From NCBI GenBank assembly GCA_021802765.1, contig JAJZRI010000006.1, forward strand, positions 1 through 38,566: a stretch of 38,566 nt of DNA, in the 5' to 3' direction. The notes under the pieces were generated by a model. It saw only the letters and a list, made by a program, of their open reading frames with translations. It did not search any database and was not told the DNA's origin. The translations under genes were made by a program, and so were the position numbers. Positions within the stretch are counted from its first letter, which is position 1. Every line of letters starts with the position of its first letter. This DNA is from Microcaldota archaeon (GTDB lineage Archaea > Micrarchaeota > Micrarchaeia > Micrarchaeales > CABMGC01). Shown in pieces: positions 29,461-36,273 of the stretch.

Positions 29461-29853
29461 TTATATCTTTACTGCGTTGATGAAGCCCTCCCTTCCTGGC
29501 CTGTTGGTCACCATCGCCTTTCCATCTTCAGTATCTATTATCGTTCCCTTAGTTATTATGTTGAGCCTTGCGAAGTTCCTGTTGTCCTTCGATTCCATTA
29601 TTGTCTTTATCTTGACCTTCTTATAGGCCTTCCCTACAAGCAGGTTTGCAAATCCGGCATACTGGAGCTTGTCCTTGTTATTCCCTCCGCGCGCCCTAAC
29701 CCTCTTCACTGCATTTGCATCGGCGAGCTTTGTGGAAGTGAAGTATCCTCCCATCTCGTGTCTCTTCTTGTCCCTGTTCTTTAGCCTTATCTTTCCGTTG
29801 CCCTTAAGCCTTCTGCCAGACTTTCCATGGAATTGCGATCCGAATTGGCTCAT
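29461..29853 (-). CDS. rps8e: 30S ribosomal protein S8e
   Basis: A 130-residue small-subunit protein. Hallmarks: GKSGRRLKGNGKIRLKNRDK, the following KRHEMGGYF, RVRARGGNNKDKL, YAGFANLLVG, and the C-terminal TDGK-like segment (IDTEDGKAMVTNRPGREGFINA). ATG 29853 has AGTGAT four bases upstream; the longer reading from GTG 29862 overlaps that box. It heads a minus-strand run with the unknown gene, argF and pyrH. Its promoter region is shared with cgi121. Confidence 0.95.
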   Translation of the reverse strand: MSQFGSQFHGKSGRRLKGNGKIRLKNRDKKRHEMGGYFTSTKLADANAVKRVRARGGNNKDKLQYAGFANLLVGKAYKKVKIKTIMESKDNRNFARLNIITKGTIIDTEDGKAMVTNRPGREGFINAVKI

Positions 29854-29904
29854 TTCTATCACTAAGCGTTGCTATAATCAACTACTTATACTTGCAACAA
29901 TAAG

Positions 29905-29916
29905 GATTTTAAATGG
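29905..29916. promoter_or_regulatory. shared divergent TATA box (rps8e / cgi121)
   Basis: gattttaaatgg, centred near 29911, fits a plus start near 29937 (cgi121 ATG at 29952) and a minus start near 29885 (rps8e ATG at 29853). A second minus-strand AT-rich stretch near 29888 is a weaker alternative for rps8e. Confidence 0.45.
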
Positions 29917-29951
29917 TACGGTAGAGATTAAACTGCTCCGGTGCAGGGCTT

Positions 29952-30392
29952 ATGTACGACCTTCCAAGATTGAGCAATGACTTATGCGCTGTTCTCGTGC
30001 GTTCAAGGCACGGAAACGCAAAACTCATCGAACAGGCTAAAAGGATGTCTGTGGGCAGCGAGTTCGTTGTCGTGCTAGAACCAATCAAAGGGATAGAAAA
30101 CAGGTTGCTGCCCGCGTACCTTGGTGCGGCAATAAGGCAATCGGAAGGCGTAATGCATTCAAGCTCCCTTTCAATGGAAATAATACTGTTTGCTGCCGGG
30201 ACTATGAACATAGGAAAGGCACTTGAGACTGCAGTTGCAAGAGGCGATGAGTTCGTGCTGTTTGCAAGCAGAACCAGGTACCTCAATTATCTAGAATCAA
30301 GATTCAATCTTGTCGTTGTGAAGAAGTACGATCTTTGCATATCTGAAGTCAGCGGTCAGGTTGCAATAACGGCAATCAGAGATGATAAATGA
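29952..30392 (+). CDS. cgi121: KEOPS complex subunit Cgi121
   Basis: A 146-residue protein of the Cgi121/TPRKB family, which helps KEOPS bind tRNA for t6A modification. The diagnostic part is SLSMEIILFAAGTMNIGKAL with following DEFVLFASR, matching the family's 'E.lL.laGtr.I..Ai' helix-strand. The frame begins with ATG 29952, with GGTGCA six bases upstream. Other KEOPS genes (Kae1, Bud32, Pcc1) are not in the window; the RIO kinase at 32657 is RIO1, not Bud32. Its 3' end overlaps the convergent phosphate transporter by 17 bp. Confidence 0.75.
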   Translation: MYDLPRLSNDLCAVLVRSRHGNAKLIEQAKRMSVGSEFVVVLEPIKGIENRLLPAYLGAAIRQSEGVMHSSSLSMEIILFAAGTMNIGKALETAVARGDEFVLFASRTRYLNYLESRFNLVVVKKYDLCISEVSGQVAITAIRDDK

Positions 30393-31308
30393 AGGCTGTG
30401 GCTGCGAATCCAAGTATAAGGCTCACCAGTGCCGTAAGCACCCACGCGATTATTATATCGAACATCGGCCTCTTCCTTATTAACCTGGTCTTATATCCAA
30501 GCCCCGCTCCGTAAAGGCTGGCAGTAAATACCTGCGTGTTCGATACGGGTATGCTAAAGACTGTCGCCATCTCAACTATTATAACGGATGCGCTCTGAGT
30601 TACAAGGGCATTTAGATATCTTACTGGTATTATGTCTGATCCTATCGTTCTTAGTTCTCCGCTGCTAAGCAGGAATCCGCCCAAAACCATTGCAATCAGG
30701 ACTATTATCTCCGAGTATAGTGAATTAGTTATTCCTTCCACAGCGACAAAGAGGAAGCCTATAGTGTTTGCTCCAAGCACGAATGCTGTAAGGAAGGAAG
30801 CTACCACCAGAAGCAACTTTATATTTCGTATTGATCGCCATATATTCGCTTTTATCAGCGAATCCCTCAGTATCCTCATTGATGCAAGCACTCCGAATAT
30901 CACAACAACGGTCGAGACCACCCAGAATCCGATCATATACGATACGAAATGCAGGTCGGATACGTCGCCGTATGCAAGGCTTATCCCTATTATGGCCATG
31001 GCAAAGGTTATGGAGAAGGACTGCGGAATCCTTACCAGGTGAGCGGCTATGAATACAATCAGCGCAACAACTAGCGCTATCACAACAAGAACCTCCGACT
31101 GAACCGGCATTAGCGCTATCAATCCTGTGCGCAGCAGGTTGCCTTCCAAAAGAAATCCGGCTATGTATCCTGCAACTGCAATGGTTATGCCCGTCTTCCT
31201 GTCCACCACGCCTCCAGATATTATTGCACCGCTGCATGCTGATAAGTTATTGCCGCATATCAATGCAACGAGTAAGAACAGAAGGGGGTATATCAGCGCA
31301 CCTATCAA
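30376..31308 (-). CDS. pit: PiT-family inorganic phosphate transporter
   Basis: A 310-residue membrane protein with about nine helices. The two PiT signatures are present in duplicated-fold order: CGNNLSACSGAIISGG near residue 18, and later FSIPVSNTQVFTASLYGAGLG near residue 258. AFVLGANTIGFLFVA marks the start of the second half. It imports phosphate with a cation. TTG 31308 has AGTGAT three bases upstream, just after the DUF47 stop. DUF47 and PiT side by side are a common pair in archaea and bacteria. Confidence 0.9.
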   Translation of the reverse strand: MIGALIYPLLFLLVALICGNNLSACSGAIISGGVVDRKTGITIAVAGYIAGFLLEGNLLRTGLIALMPVQSEVLVVIALVVALIVFIAAHLVRIPQSFSITFAMAIIGISLAYGDVSDLHFVSYMIGFWVVSTVVVIFGVLASMRILRDSLIKANIWRSIRNIKLLLVVASFLTAFVLGANTIGFLFVAVEGITNSLYSEIIVLIAMVLGGFLLSSGELRTIGSDIIPVRYLNALVTQSASVIIVEMATVFSIPVSNTQVFTASLYGAGLGYKTRLIRKRPMFDIIIAWVLTALVSLILGFAATAFIYHL

Positions 31309-31315
31309 GGCATCA

Positions 31316-31948
31316 CTATGTTATTATCGATCTAAGGATGCTTACGATCATGTCCGAGGCATCCTGGCATCCGTCAAGCACGTCGTCGGCCAGGTATGCT
31401 ACGTTCTGCATATGGTAGAAGAGCTTGAAGTCAACATCCACCTCGAATGCATGGTCAAGCATTGCATCCTTTATCTCATCACCCTTATTCTCTATTTCAT
31501 ATATCTTGTGCCTAAGCGTCCTTGCAGTTATGATGCTGTCTGACTTGTGCATCTCATAAAGAAGCACGAGCGCCGAGTTTATGAGGCCGGAGAGCTCCAA
31601 CAGGTTCTTCTTTATGTAGGGGTTGTTTTCCCTACCACGTCTGTACCTGACTATCGCCCTGGCAAGATTGTATATCGTATCAACTATGTCATCTTCCATG
31701 TCCACGAATCTTATCATATCATCTATGAGGTTTGGTGCTATTGCGCCTGCGGTTATGGAGTAGGTTATCTCGAAAACCTTCTTGTCGGCAACCCGCTCTA
31801 TCTCCCTTAGCTCGTCAAGGTCCTGTGAGCCATCTATTATCTTGACGAGTATCTTGTTTGCAGCCACGGCCTGGTCTATGACCTCCTTTCCCATGTCCAT
31901 TATATGCTTCTCCGTGCTCCCGTCAAGTATCCTGTCTAGTATTCCCAT
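31316..31948 (-). CDS. DUF47 (PhoU-like) phosphate transport accessory protein
   Basis: A 210-residue all-helical protein of the DUF47/PhoU-like family, often coupled to PiT. Two repeated helical units begin MGILDRILDGSTEKHIMDMG; the family motif-like pieces are ELREIERVADKKVFEIT, FVDMEDDIVDTIYNLARAIV, KIYEIENKGDEIKDAMLDHA and MQNVAYLADDVLDGCQDASD. It likely controls or folds with the transporter downstream, seven bases away. ATG 31948 is two bases after the nuclease stop. Confidence 0.88.
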   Translation of the reverse strand: MGILDRILDGSTEKHIMDMGKEVIDQAVAANKILVKIIDGSQDLDELREIERVADKKVFEITYSITAGAIAPNLIDDMIRFVDMEDDIVDTIYNLARAIVRYRRGRENNPYIKKNLLELSGLINSALVLLYEMHKSDSIITARTLRHKIYEIENKGDEIKDAMLDHAFEVDVDFKLFYHMQNVAYLADDVLDGCQDASDMIVSILRSIIT

Positions 31949-31950
31949 TG

Positions 31951-32598
31951 TTACTCATCTGGACTGAACTCCTTATTTATTATTCTGTAGATCGCCGCCG
32001 CTTTCTTCTTTCCCACCTTGTCCACCTCCATGAGCTGCTTCTCATCAGCATCTGCCACACCTTTCAATGTCCCGAAATGTTCTATAAGCCGATGTGCAAG
32101 ATTCGGGCCGACTCCGGGCAGTGAGCCAAGTATCAGAGTCTGCCACTGGTAGGTAGTATGGGCCTTCTTCCTACCCACTATCCTGGGTCTGTTATCTTCA
32201 ATATTCTGCTCTCTGTCTGCTAATTTTGAGAGCATTGTCGCAGTTTCTTCTGCACCTGAGGATCTTATCACCTGTACGTTGTGGTCTAGATAGATGCTCA
32301 ATATAGTCCCAAGGATCACATTCTTCGCGAGCCTGTGCTGCGCGTCGCTTCCCTCTATTATCAACAGCGGCTTTTCGAATCCGGAGCTTAGTCTTTCCAG
32401 TTGCTCAAAGAGCCGATTGTCAATTATAGAGTTTTCAAAGTCTGAGACCGTCTTCCTCTCAATGCACATCCTCTTCGAGATAATATAATCGCCTACCGGC
32501 AGCTGCGCAAAGCAAAGCTCCGTGCCCGACTTAGAGAGCGCATCTATTATGTCTGCATTGCGTTCCCGATTGTCAACTATTATCTTTAGCTGCTGCAT
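31951..32598 (-). CDS. XPF/ERCC4-type nuclease (no helicase domain)
   Basis: A 215-residue structure-specific nuclease that cuts 3'-flap or fork DNA in repair. The ERCC4 domain has VDNRER, GDYIISKRMCIERKTVSDF (GDY 37-39, ERK 47-49, Asp 53) and LLIIEG. The C-terminal helix-hairpin-helix pair includes LGSLPGVGPNLAHRLIEHFG and MEVDKVGKKKAAAIYRI. There is no helicase part, like crenarchaeal XPF and unlike euryarchaeal Hef; no clear PCNA-binding box is seen at the end. ATG 32598 is at about the transcription start predicted by the shared TATA box. It heads the DUF47-PiT run. Confidence 0.9.
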   Translation of the reverse strand: MQQLKIIVDNRERNADIIDALSKSGTELCFAQLPVGDYIISKRMCIERKTVSDFENSIIDNRLFEQLERLSSGFEKPLLIIEGSDAQHRLAKNVILGTILSIYLDHNVQVIRSSGAEETATMLSKLADREQNIEDNRPRIVGRKKAHTTYQWQTLILGSLPGVGPNLAHRLIEHFGTLKGVADADEKQLMEVDKVGKKKAAAIYRIINKEFSPDE

Positions 32599-32618
32599 GA
32601 TTGGTAGAATACTCTTCA

Positions 32619-32633
32619 CATATTTAATTATGC
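32619..32633. promoter_or_regulatory. shared divergent TATA box (XPF-type nuclease / RIO1)
   Basis: catatttaattatgc centred near 32626. It predicts starts near 32652 (RIO1 ATG 32657) and 32600 (nuclease ATG 32598), so both mRNAs would be nearly leaderless. Confidence 0.55.
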
Positions 32634-32656
32634 TCTCCTAATTATTTAGCGATCCA

Positions 32657-33421
32657 ATGTCAAGAAAGCTCAGTACGAGGAAGAGGCCCGAAAGGGACGA
32701 GCACATGATAAAGGAGCAGCTCAAGATAGAGGAGGGCGTATTCGACAACAGGACTATGATGGCTATATGGCGCATGTTTAACCACAATATAGTCTCACGC
32801 ATGGACCACATAATATCCAAAGGCAAGGAAGCGGACGTGTATCTTGCCGATTCGGGGAGCTCAATAGCTGGAAAGTACACTGTATTAAAAATATTCAGGA
32901 TGGAGACCTCCAGTTTCGATAAGCGTGTGGAATATATGTTCGGCGACCCGCGTTTTGACAAGATAAGGAAGAACAACCTGCGCGAGATTGTCGAGACCTG
33001 GTGCAAGAAGGAGTTCGGCAACCTGAAGATAGCGCAGATTGCAGAGGTGCATTCTCCAATACCTTACTATTTCAAGGACAATGTTCTTGCCATCGAGTTC
33101 ATAGGAACTGAGTCTACGCCTTCGCCAATCCTGAAGAATATCGAAGTGAGAGATCCGGAGAGGGTCCTTAGTTCAATAGTTGAGGACATACGAAAGCTCT
33201 ACAAGGCTGAGCTGGTCCACGGCGATATAAGCGAATACAACATCCTCATGAAGGGTGACAATCCTTATCTCATAGACTTCGGGCAGGCTGTTGTGCTAAG
33301 CCATCCCAATGCGGAGAGATTCTTGGAGCGGGATGTAAGTAACATAGCCTCATATTTCAGGAAGAGATATGGCATAAATAAAGATGCAGAAAAGCTACTT
33401 TTAGAGATAAGAAAAGGATAG
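32657..33421 (+). CDS. rio1: RIO1-type serine kinase/ATPase
   Basis: A 254-residue atypical kinase involved in small-subunit maturation. Features: the nucleotide loop ISKGKEADVYLA (53-64), the catalytic Lys in VLKIF (~78), the RIO1-specific YMFGDPRFDKIRK, hinge AIEFIG, the catalytic loop LVHGDISEYNILM (187-199), metal-binding LIDFGQAVVLSHPNA and RDVSNIASYF. The 'GDPRF' and 'FGQAV..HP.A' parts identify RIO1 instead of RIO2 or Bud32. Start ATG 32657 is about 30 bp from the TATA centre. It converges with aIF1A. Confidence 0.94.
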   Translation: MSRKLSTRKRPERDEHMIKEQLKIEEGVFDNRTMMAIWRMFNHNIVSRMDHIISKGKEADVYLADSGSSIAGKYTVLKIFRMETSSFDKRVEYMFGDPRFDKIRKNNLREIVETWCKKEFGNLKIAQIAEVHSPIPYYFKDNVLAIEFIGTESTPSPILKNIEVRDPERVLSSIVEDIRKLYKAELVHGDISEYNILMKGDNPYLIDFGQAVVLSHPNAERFLERDVSNIASYFRKRYGINKDAEKLLLEIRKG

Positions 33422-33428
33422 CCTAGAG

Positions 33429-33764
33429 CTAGACTGCCGGTATCTCGAAGCCCTTTGCCTTTAAAGACTCCTTGTCCATTATGCTGTATCTGTATACTAC
33501 GTCTCCTCTCTCATTTCCCTGCACTACCCATGGCTTTACGAGCACCATGTCGCCTTCCTTTATCCAGAACTGCCTTTTGAGCCTTCCAGGTATGGCGCAT
33601 ATTCTTTCGTTGTGGTCCGAGCACAAGACTCTGAACTTTGATGCACCCAGGGCATTTATGACCACTCCTATCAGTTCATTATCGCGCGGCAGCATTACGC
33701 GCCTTTCCTCAGTAGGCACTTCTCCACGCACACTGGGCCTTTTTCTAAAGGGTTTTCTCTGCAT
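33429..33764 (-). CDS. eif1A: Translation initiation factor aIF1A
   Basis: A 111-residue OB-fold factor that binds the A-site of the small subunit. The core is ELIGVVINALGASKFRVLCS, ERICAIPGRLKRQFWIKEGD and MVLVKPWVVQ, with a basic N-terminus. ATG 33764 follows TGATGAT by four bases, eight bases after the aIF2-beta stop. Both initiation factors likely come from one transcript. Confidence 0.95.
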   Translation of the reverse strand: MQRKPFRKRPSVRGEVPTEERRVMLPRDNELIGVVINALGASKFRVLCSDHNERICAIPGRLKRQFWIKEGDMVLVKPWVVQGNERGDVVYRYSIMDKESLKAKGFEIPAV

Positions 33765-33772
33765 TCAAATCA

Positions 33773-34180
33773 TCAAGAATTCTTTACTGTGTATTTTGCG
33801 CCGCACGCCTCGCAAACTATGGTCGTGTATCCGCGATCGGTCAAGAGCACATGTGTATCTGGCTTGTGGCATTCCTTGCATATTATGTAAAGCTCAAAGT
33901 ATCTCTTCACCTTCTCATTGAGTACGTTCTGCGATATCTTTGCAAGTATTGTCAGCTTCTGATCATCGTATGTTATGGGCGCCGCAAGCTCTTTTGTCAG
34001 ATACTTTGCTATCTCCGCCTTATCCCTCCTGGCAACATCCGCTATCTGCGATATGTTCTTTACGATGGTCTTGCTGCCCTGCACCAGCGAGTCCACTTCT
34101 GGAATCTTGAAGTCAACCTTCTCCTCTGAAAGCTCTGGGAGCTGCGTGAAAGCCTTTTCAAGTAGTTGTTCATAAGTCAT
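33773..34180 (-). CDS. Translation initiation factor aIF2 subunit beta
   Basis: A 135-residue subunit of the initiator-tRNA-carrying aIF2. The N-terminal helix (YEQLLEKAFTQLPE) is the gamma-binding part, followed by a helix-turn-helix core (IAKYLTKELAAPITYDDQKL) and a C-terminal zinc ribbon (CKECHKPDTHV, then CEACGAKYTV). Residue order and size are standard. ATG 34180 lies about 25 bp from a TATA element at 34201-34213, suggesting a leaderless start. aIF1A is next in the run. Confidence 0.94.
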   Translation of the reverse strand: MTYEQLLEKAFTQLPELSEEKVDFKIPEVDSLVQGSKTIVKNISQIADVARRDKAEIAKYLTKELAAPITYDDQKLTILAKISQNVLNEKVKRYFELYIICKECHKPDTHVLLTDRGYTTIVCEACGAKYTVKNS

Positions 34181-34200
34181 GATATCATCATGGTTTTCTA

Positions 34201-34213
34201 ATTATATATAGCT
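34201..34213 (-). promoter_or_regulatory. TATA box of aIF2-beta/aIF1A
   Basis: The minus strand reads agctatatataat, centred about 25 bp before ATG 34180. No other start signal is needed if the mRNA is leaderless. Confidence 0.5.
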
Positions 34214-34273
34214 ATCTAAGCCGGCGAATTAACGCTAATGTGCATAAAATCGCCAATTGTCTATTGAAGACCA

Positions 34274-34306
34274 ATTTATTTAAGCATTTGTAAGCGATGT
34301 ATACTA
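34274..34306 (+). promoter_or_regulatory. SRP RNA promoter with ATACTA initiator
   Basis: atttatttaag at about 34274-34284 followed by ATACTA at 34301-34306. The last A lies about 26 bp from the TATA centre, so it is the likely first base of the transcript. Confidence 0.5.
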
Positions 34307-34535
34307 ATGCAGCAGAAAGGCGGGAAGCTAGGGGTTTCCCATCCGCAAATCCCCTTCAGGCGGGCCATATGCTATAAGCGTACAATATTGGTATATCGGA
34401 CCCATGCCAAGGTGTTGACATTCTGCCTTTAGTGGTAGTCCCTTATATGAACCGGGCCAGGCCGGAAGGAGCAACCCTAAGTATAATGTGCTATGCTCTG
34501 AAGATACAGGATCGAGCGGAGGCTTGGTCAATCTT
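34306..34535 (+). ncRNA. ffs: Signal recognition particle RNA (7S type)
   Basis: A structured RNA of about 230 nt. The apical domain of helix 8 is unmistakable: CGGGCCAGGCCGGAAGGAGC with the AACCC that follows (about 34453-34476), containing the GGAA tetraloop and asymmetric loop bound by SRP54. The 5' part includes ACCCATGCCAAGGTGTTGAC, consistent with the Alu/helix 5 region, and the 3' side ends near GGAGGCTTGGTCAATC. Ends are estimated from the promoter and from the next TATA box, which begins at about 34533. It works with FtsY encoded at 21.4 kb. There is no real protein in this interval. Confidence 0.9.
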
Positions 34536-34542
34536 ATATACC
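34533..34542 (+). promoter_or_regulatory. TATA box of tRNA-Ser, at the SRP RNA 3' end
   Basis: cttatatacc centred near 34538 predicts a start around 34564, about ten bases before the tRNA. It overlaps or directly follows the 3' end of the SRP RNA. Confidence 0.45.
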
Positions 34543-34574
34543 TATATTGTGCAAAATAGCTTCTGCTGCACTGT

Positions 34575-34658
34575 GCCGGGTTCGCCTAGCGGTAGGGCGG
34601 CAGGTTGCTAACCTGTTTGGTCGTAAGGCCTTCACGAGTTCGATTCTCGTACCCGGCG
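34575..34658 (+). tRNA. tRNA-Ser (anticodon GCT)
   Basis: An 84-nt type II tRNA. Acceptor GCCGGGT pairs with ACCCGGC, discriminator G. D-arm CGCCTAGCGGTAGGGCG; anticodon stem GCAGG/CCTGT around TTGCTAA (anticodon GCT, reading AGC/AGT). Long variable arm TTGGTCGTAAGGCCTTC; T-arm ACGAG-TTCGATT-CTCGT. No intron and no encoded CCA. Confidence 0.96.
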
Positions 34659-34740
34659 TTTCTACTTAAATCTGACCTTCGGTAGCGCGCCAACAAATTG
34701 GAATATCCTATCTCATTCTCTCATTGCACTGATATTCGTG

Positions 34741-34751
34741 AATTTATATAA
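34741..34751 (+). promoter_or_regulatory. TATA box of the 34830 secreted protein
   Basis: aatttatataa centred near 34746, giving a predicted start near 34772 and a leader of about 58 nt to ATG 34830. Confidence 0.4.
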
Positions 34752-34829
34752 CCTATAAAATACTGGCACTCCGAAAATCTGAAGATGCATTTAAATAGGA
34801 GGCAATTCAAAACTAGTAATGTGATTAAG

Positions 34830-35462
34830 ATGATGCAGAACAAGTCTTCAAAAGTTGCCGCAGCTACGTTGGTTGCAGCGCTATCGGCCGGACCTATAGC
34901 AGGTATAGCAGGGGCGTCAACAAATCAGGTGTACAGACCTGAATTTACTGAATTAAAAAGGCCGGAGGTTCATAAGAATGCCACTACAACGATAACGATA
35001 CATGTGCTAAGAGGCGGCGGTGTATCCGGACCTGAATTCAACGTGCTAAAAAATGCCGTGCTATTACTATACAACGGCAATACTGAGAAGGTGAGGCTTA
35101 AGAACGGCGAAGTAACTGTTAAAAATATTGAATTGGGCAATCAGCATGGCGGATATGATATAAGCCTGTGGGGCATAAATAAATCCAATCCATTTGCGCA
35201 GACACCTCTAAATGGGTCATCACCAGCATGGTGGTATTCTATGCATATTTCCGTAAGGGGGCCAGGAATCTCCGTGCTGCATCAGGTGCTCAGGCAATAT
35301 CCTGTCTCAAGTCCATGGATAATAGTCAGAAGCGCCGCCAAGAATCAGTCCGTATACCTAATCGTCTCAAAAGCAACGGCTGCAAATGCCTCTGCTTCTG
35401 CTGGGGCATCTGGCGCAACAACTACTACAACTACGGCGCAGTCAACTCCTGCAACGCAGTAA
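34830..35462 (+). CDS. Secreted protein with signal peptide and Ala/Thr-rich tail
   Basis: A 210-residue exported protein. MMQNKSSKVAAATLVAALSA followed by GPIAGIAGAS is a typical signal peptide. The mature part has beta-rich stretches (TTTITIHVLRGGGVSGPEFN, GEVTVKNIEL, GGYDISLWGINKSNPF, VRGPGISVLHQVLRQYP) and ends in a low-complexity Ala/Ser/Thr/Gln tail with no anchor. A few Asn-x-Ser/Thr sequons occur. It may be soluble outside the cell or held by partners. No family recognised. ATG 34830 is chosen because GTGAT stands four bases upstream; ATG 34785 is a longer alternative that would put 15 polar residues before the signal. Confidence 0.72.
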   Translation: MMQNKSSKVAAATLVAALSAGPIAGIAGASTNQVYRPEFTELKRPEVHKNATTTITIHVLRGGGVSGPEFNVLKNAVLLLYNGNTEKVRLKNGEVTVKNIELGNQHGGYDISLWGINKSNPFAQTPLNGSSPAWWYSMHISVRGPGISVLHQVLRQYPVSSPWIIVRSAAKNQSVYLIVSKATAANASASAGASGATTTTTTAQSTPATQ

Positions 35463-35464
35463 AG

Positions 35465-36214
35465 TCAGCCACGCAGCGCCTTTAAATTTTCTGTAAGCGG
35501 CCTTTGCACTATTATGGTCTCTAGTTGCACGCTTACGAAATTTCTCTCTCCTTCATGCCTCTCTGACATTATTACAGACCATCCTGAGTTCCTGTACATC
35601 TCCAACAATTCCTGCTCGAACTGTAGCGGCGTAGCCTTGCGTTTGTCACTATTAGGAAACAACCTTAAAGGAAGCTTATCTGCAATCATCTGCCGATAAT
35701 CCAATAGTTCATCAACAAAGTTGTTTGGAAGCGACGTCGCAAAGGATATCATGTTTATTCCCCCAGGCTTTGTTGATGCCATCATCTTCTCAACGAAGGC
35801 TTTTTTGTCTGATGCTGGTATATATTCAATAACATTGTTTACAAAAATTAGCGAGTAATCTGCGCGCAGGTCTGCATTAATGAAATTTCCAACCTTGAAA
35901 TTCATATCGCAGCCACTAACAGATTCTGCATTCTTCTTGGCGCTATCTATTCCAACACGCGAAAGGTCTACGCCTTCTACCGAAGAGAAGATTCCTGTTC
36001 TGGCCATGAAAATTGCGTCGCTGCCGCATCCGCATCCAACATCTAGCGCGGCGCAACCTGCGGTCATACTGTCCTTTATTCTTGCAAGTCCTCGCACCAA
36101 AAAATCGCTAACTTTCCGTTTCGGCACCTGCCTTAGATATTCATTATCAAAATACCTTGCAAGTCGCTCCTCAACGTTCTTACCATCCTTAAAAGCATTT
36201 GGCATATGCAGCAC
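35465..36214 (-). CDS. Class I SAM-dependent methyltransferase
   Basis: A 249-residue (or 246 from ATG 36205) methyltransferase of the Rossmann type. The SAM motif is ALDVGCGCGSDAIFMAR (~57-73), with the acidic VEGVDLSRVGIDSAKKN as motif II, and DYSLIFVNNVIEYIP at the motif IV position. The substrate cannot be read; the VIEYI helix and following FVEKMMASTKPGG resemble small-molecule or lipid/quinone methyltransferases, but this is a weak hint. A TATA-like element at 36236-36249 puts the transcription start near 36216, so GTG 36214 would be leaderless. It ends two bases from the convergent secreted-protein gene. Confidence 0.85.
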   Translation of the reverse strand: MLHMPNAFKDGKNVEERLARYFDNEYLRQVPKRKVSDFLVRGLARIKDSMTAGCAALDVGCGCGSDAIFMARTGIFSSVEGVDLSRVGIDSAKKNAESVSGCDMNFKVGNFINADLRADYSLIFVNNVIEYIPASDKKAFVEKMMASTKPGGINMISFATSLPNNFVDELLDYRQMIADKLPLRLFPNSDKRKATPLQFEQELLEMYRNSGWSVIMSERHEGERNFVSVQLETIIVQRPLTENLKALRG

Positions 36215-36235
36215 AACGCTATTTTGTATAACTCG

Positions 36236-36249
36236 GTTATAAAAATATG
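36236..36249 (-). promoter_or_regulatory. TATA box of the methyltransferase gene
   Basis: The minus strand reads catatttttataac, centred about 28 bp before GTG 36214. Confidence 0.4.
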
Positions 36250-36273
36250 CCGTACAAAAAGCTGCAATGGTCC

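Noticed and set aside
32657-33421. Bud32 (KEOPS kinase) to go with Cgi121
   Set aside because: The GDPRF segment and FGQAV-HP pattern identify RIO1; Bud32 is shorter and lacks them.
34328-34531. Minus-strand reading frame of 67 codons
   Set aside because: It lies inside the SRP RNA, whose helix 8 motif explains the sequence.
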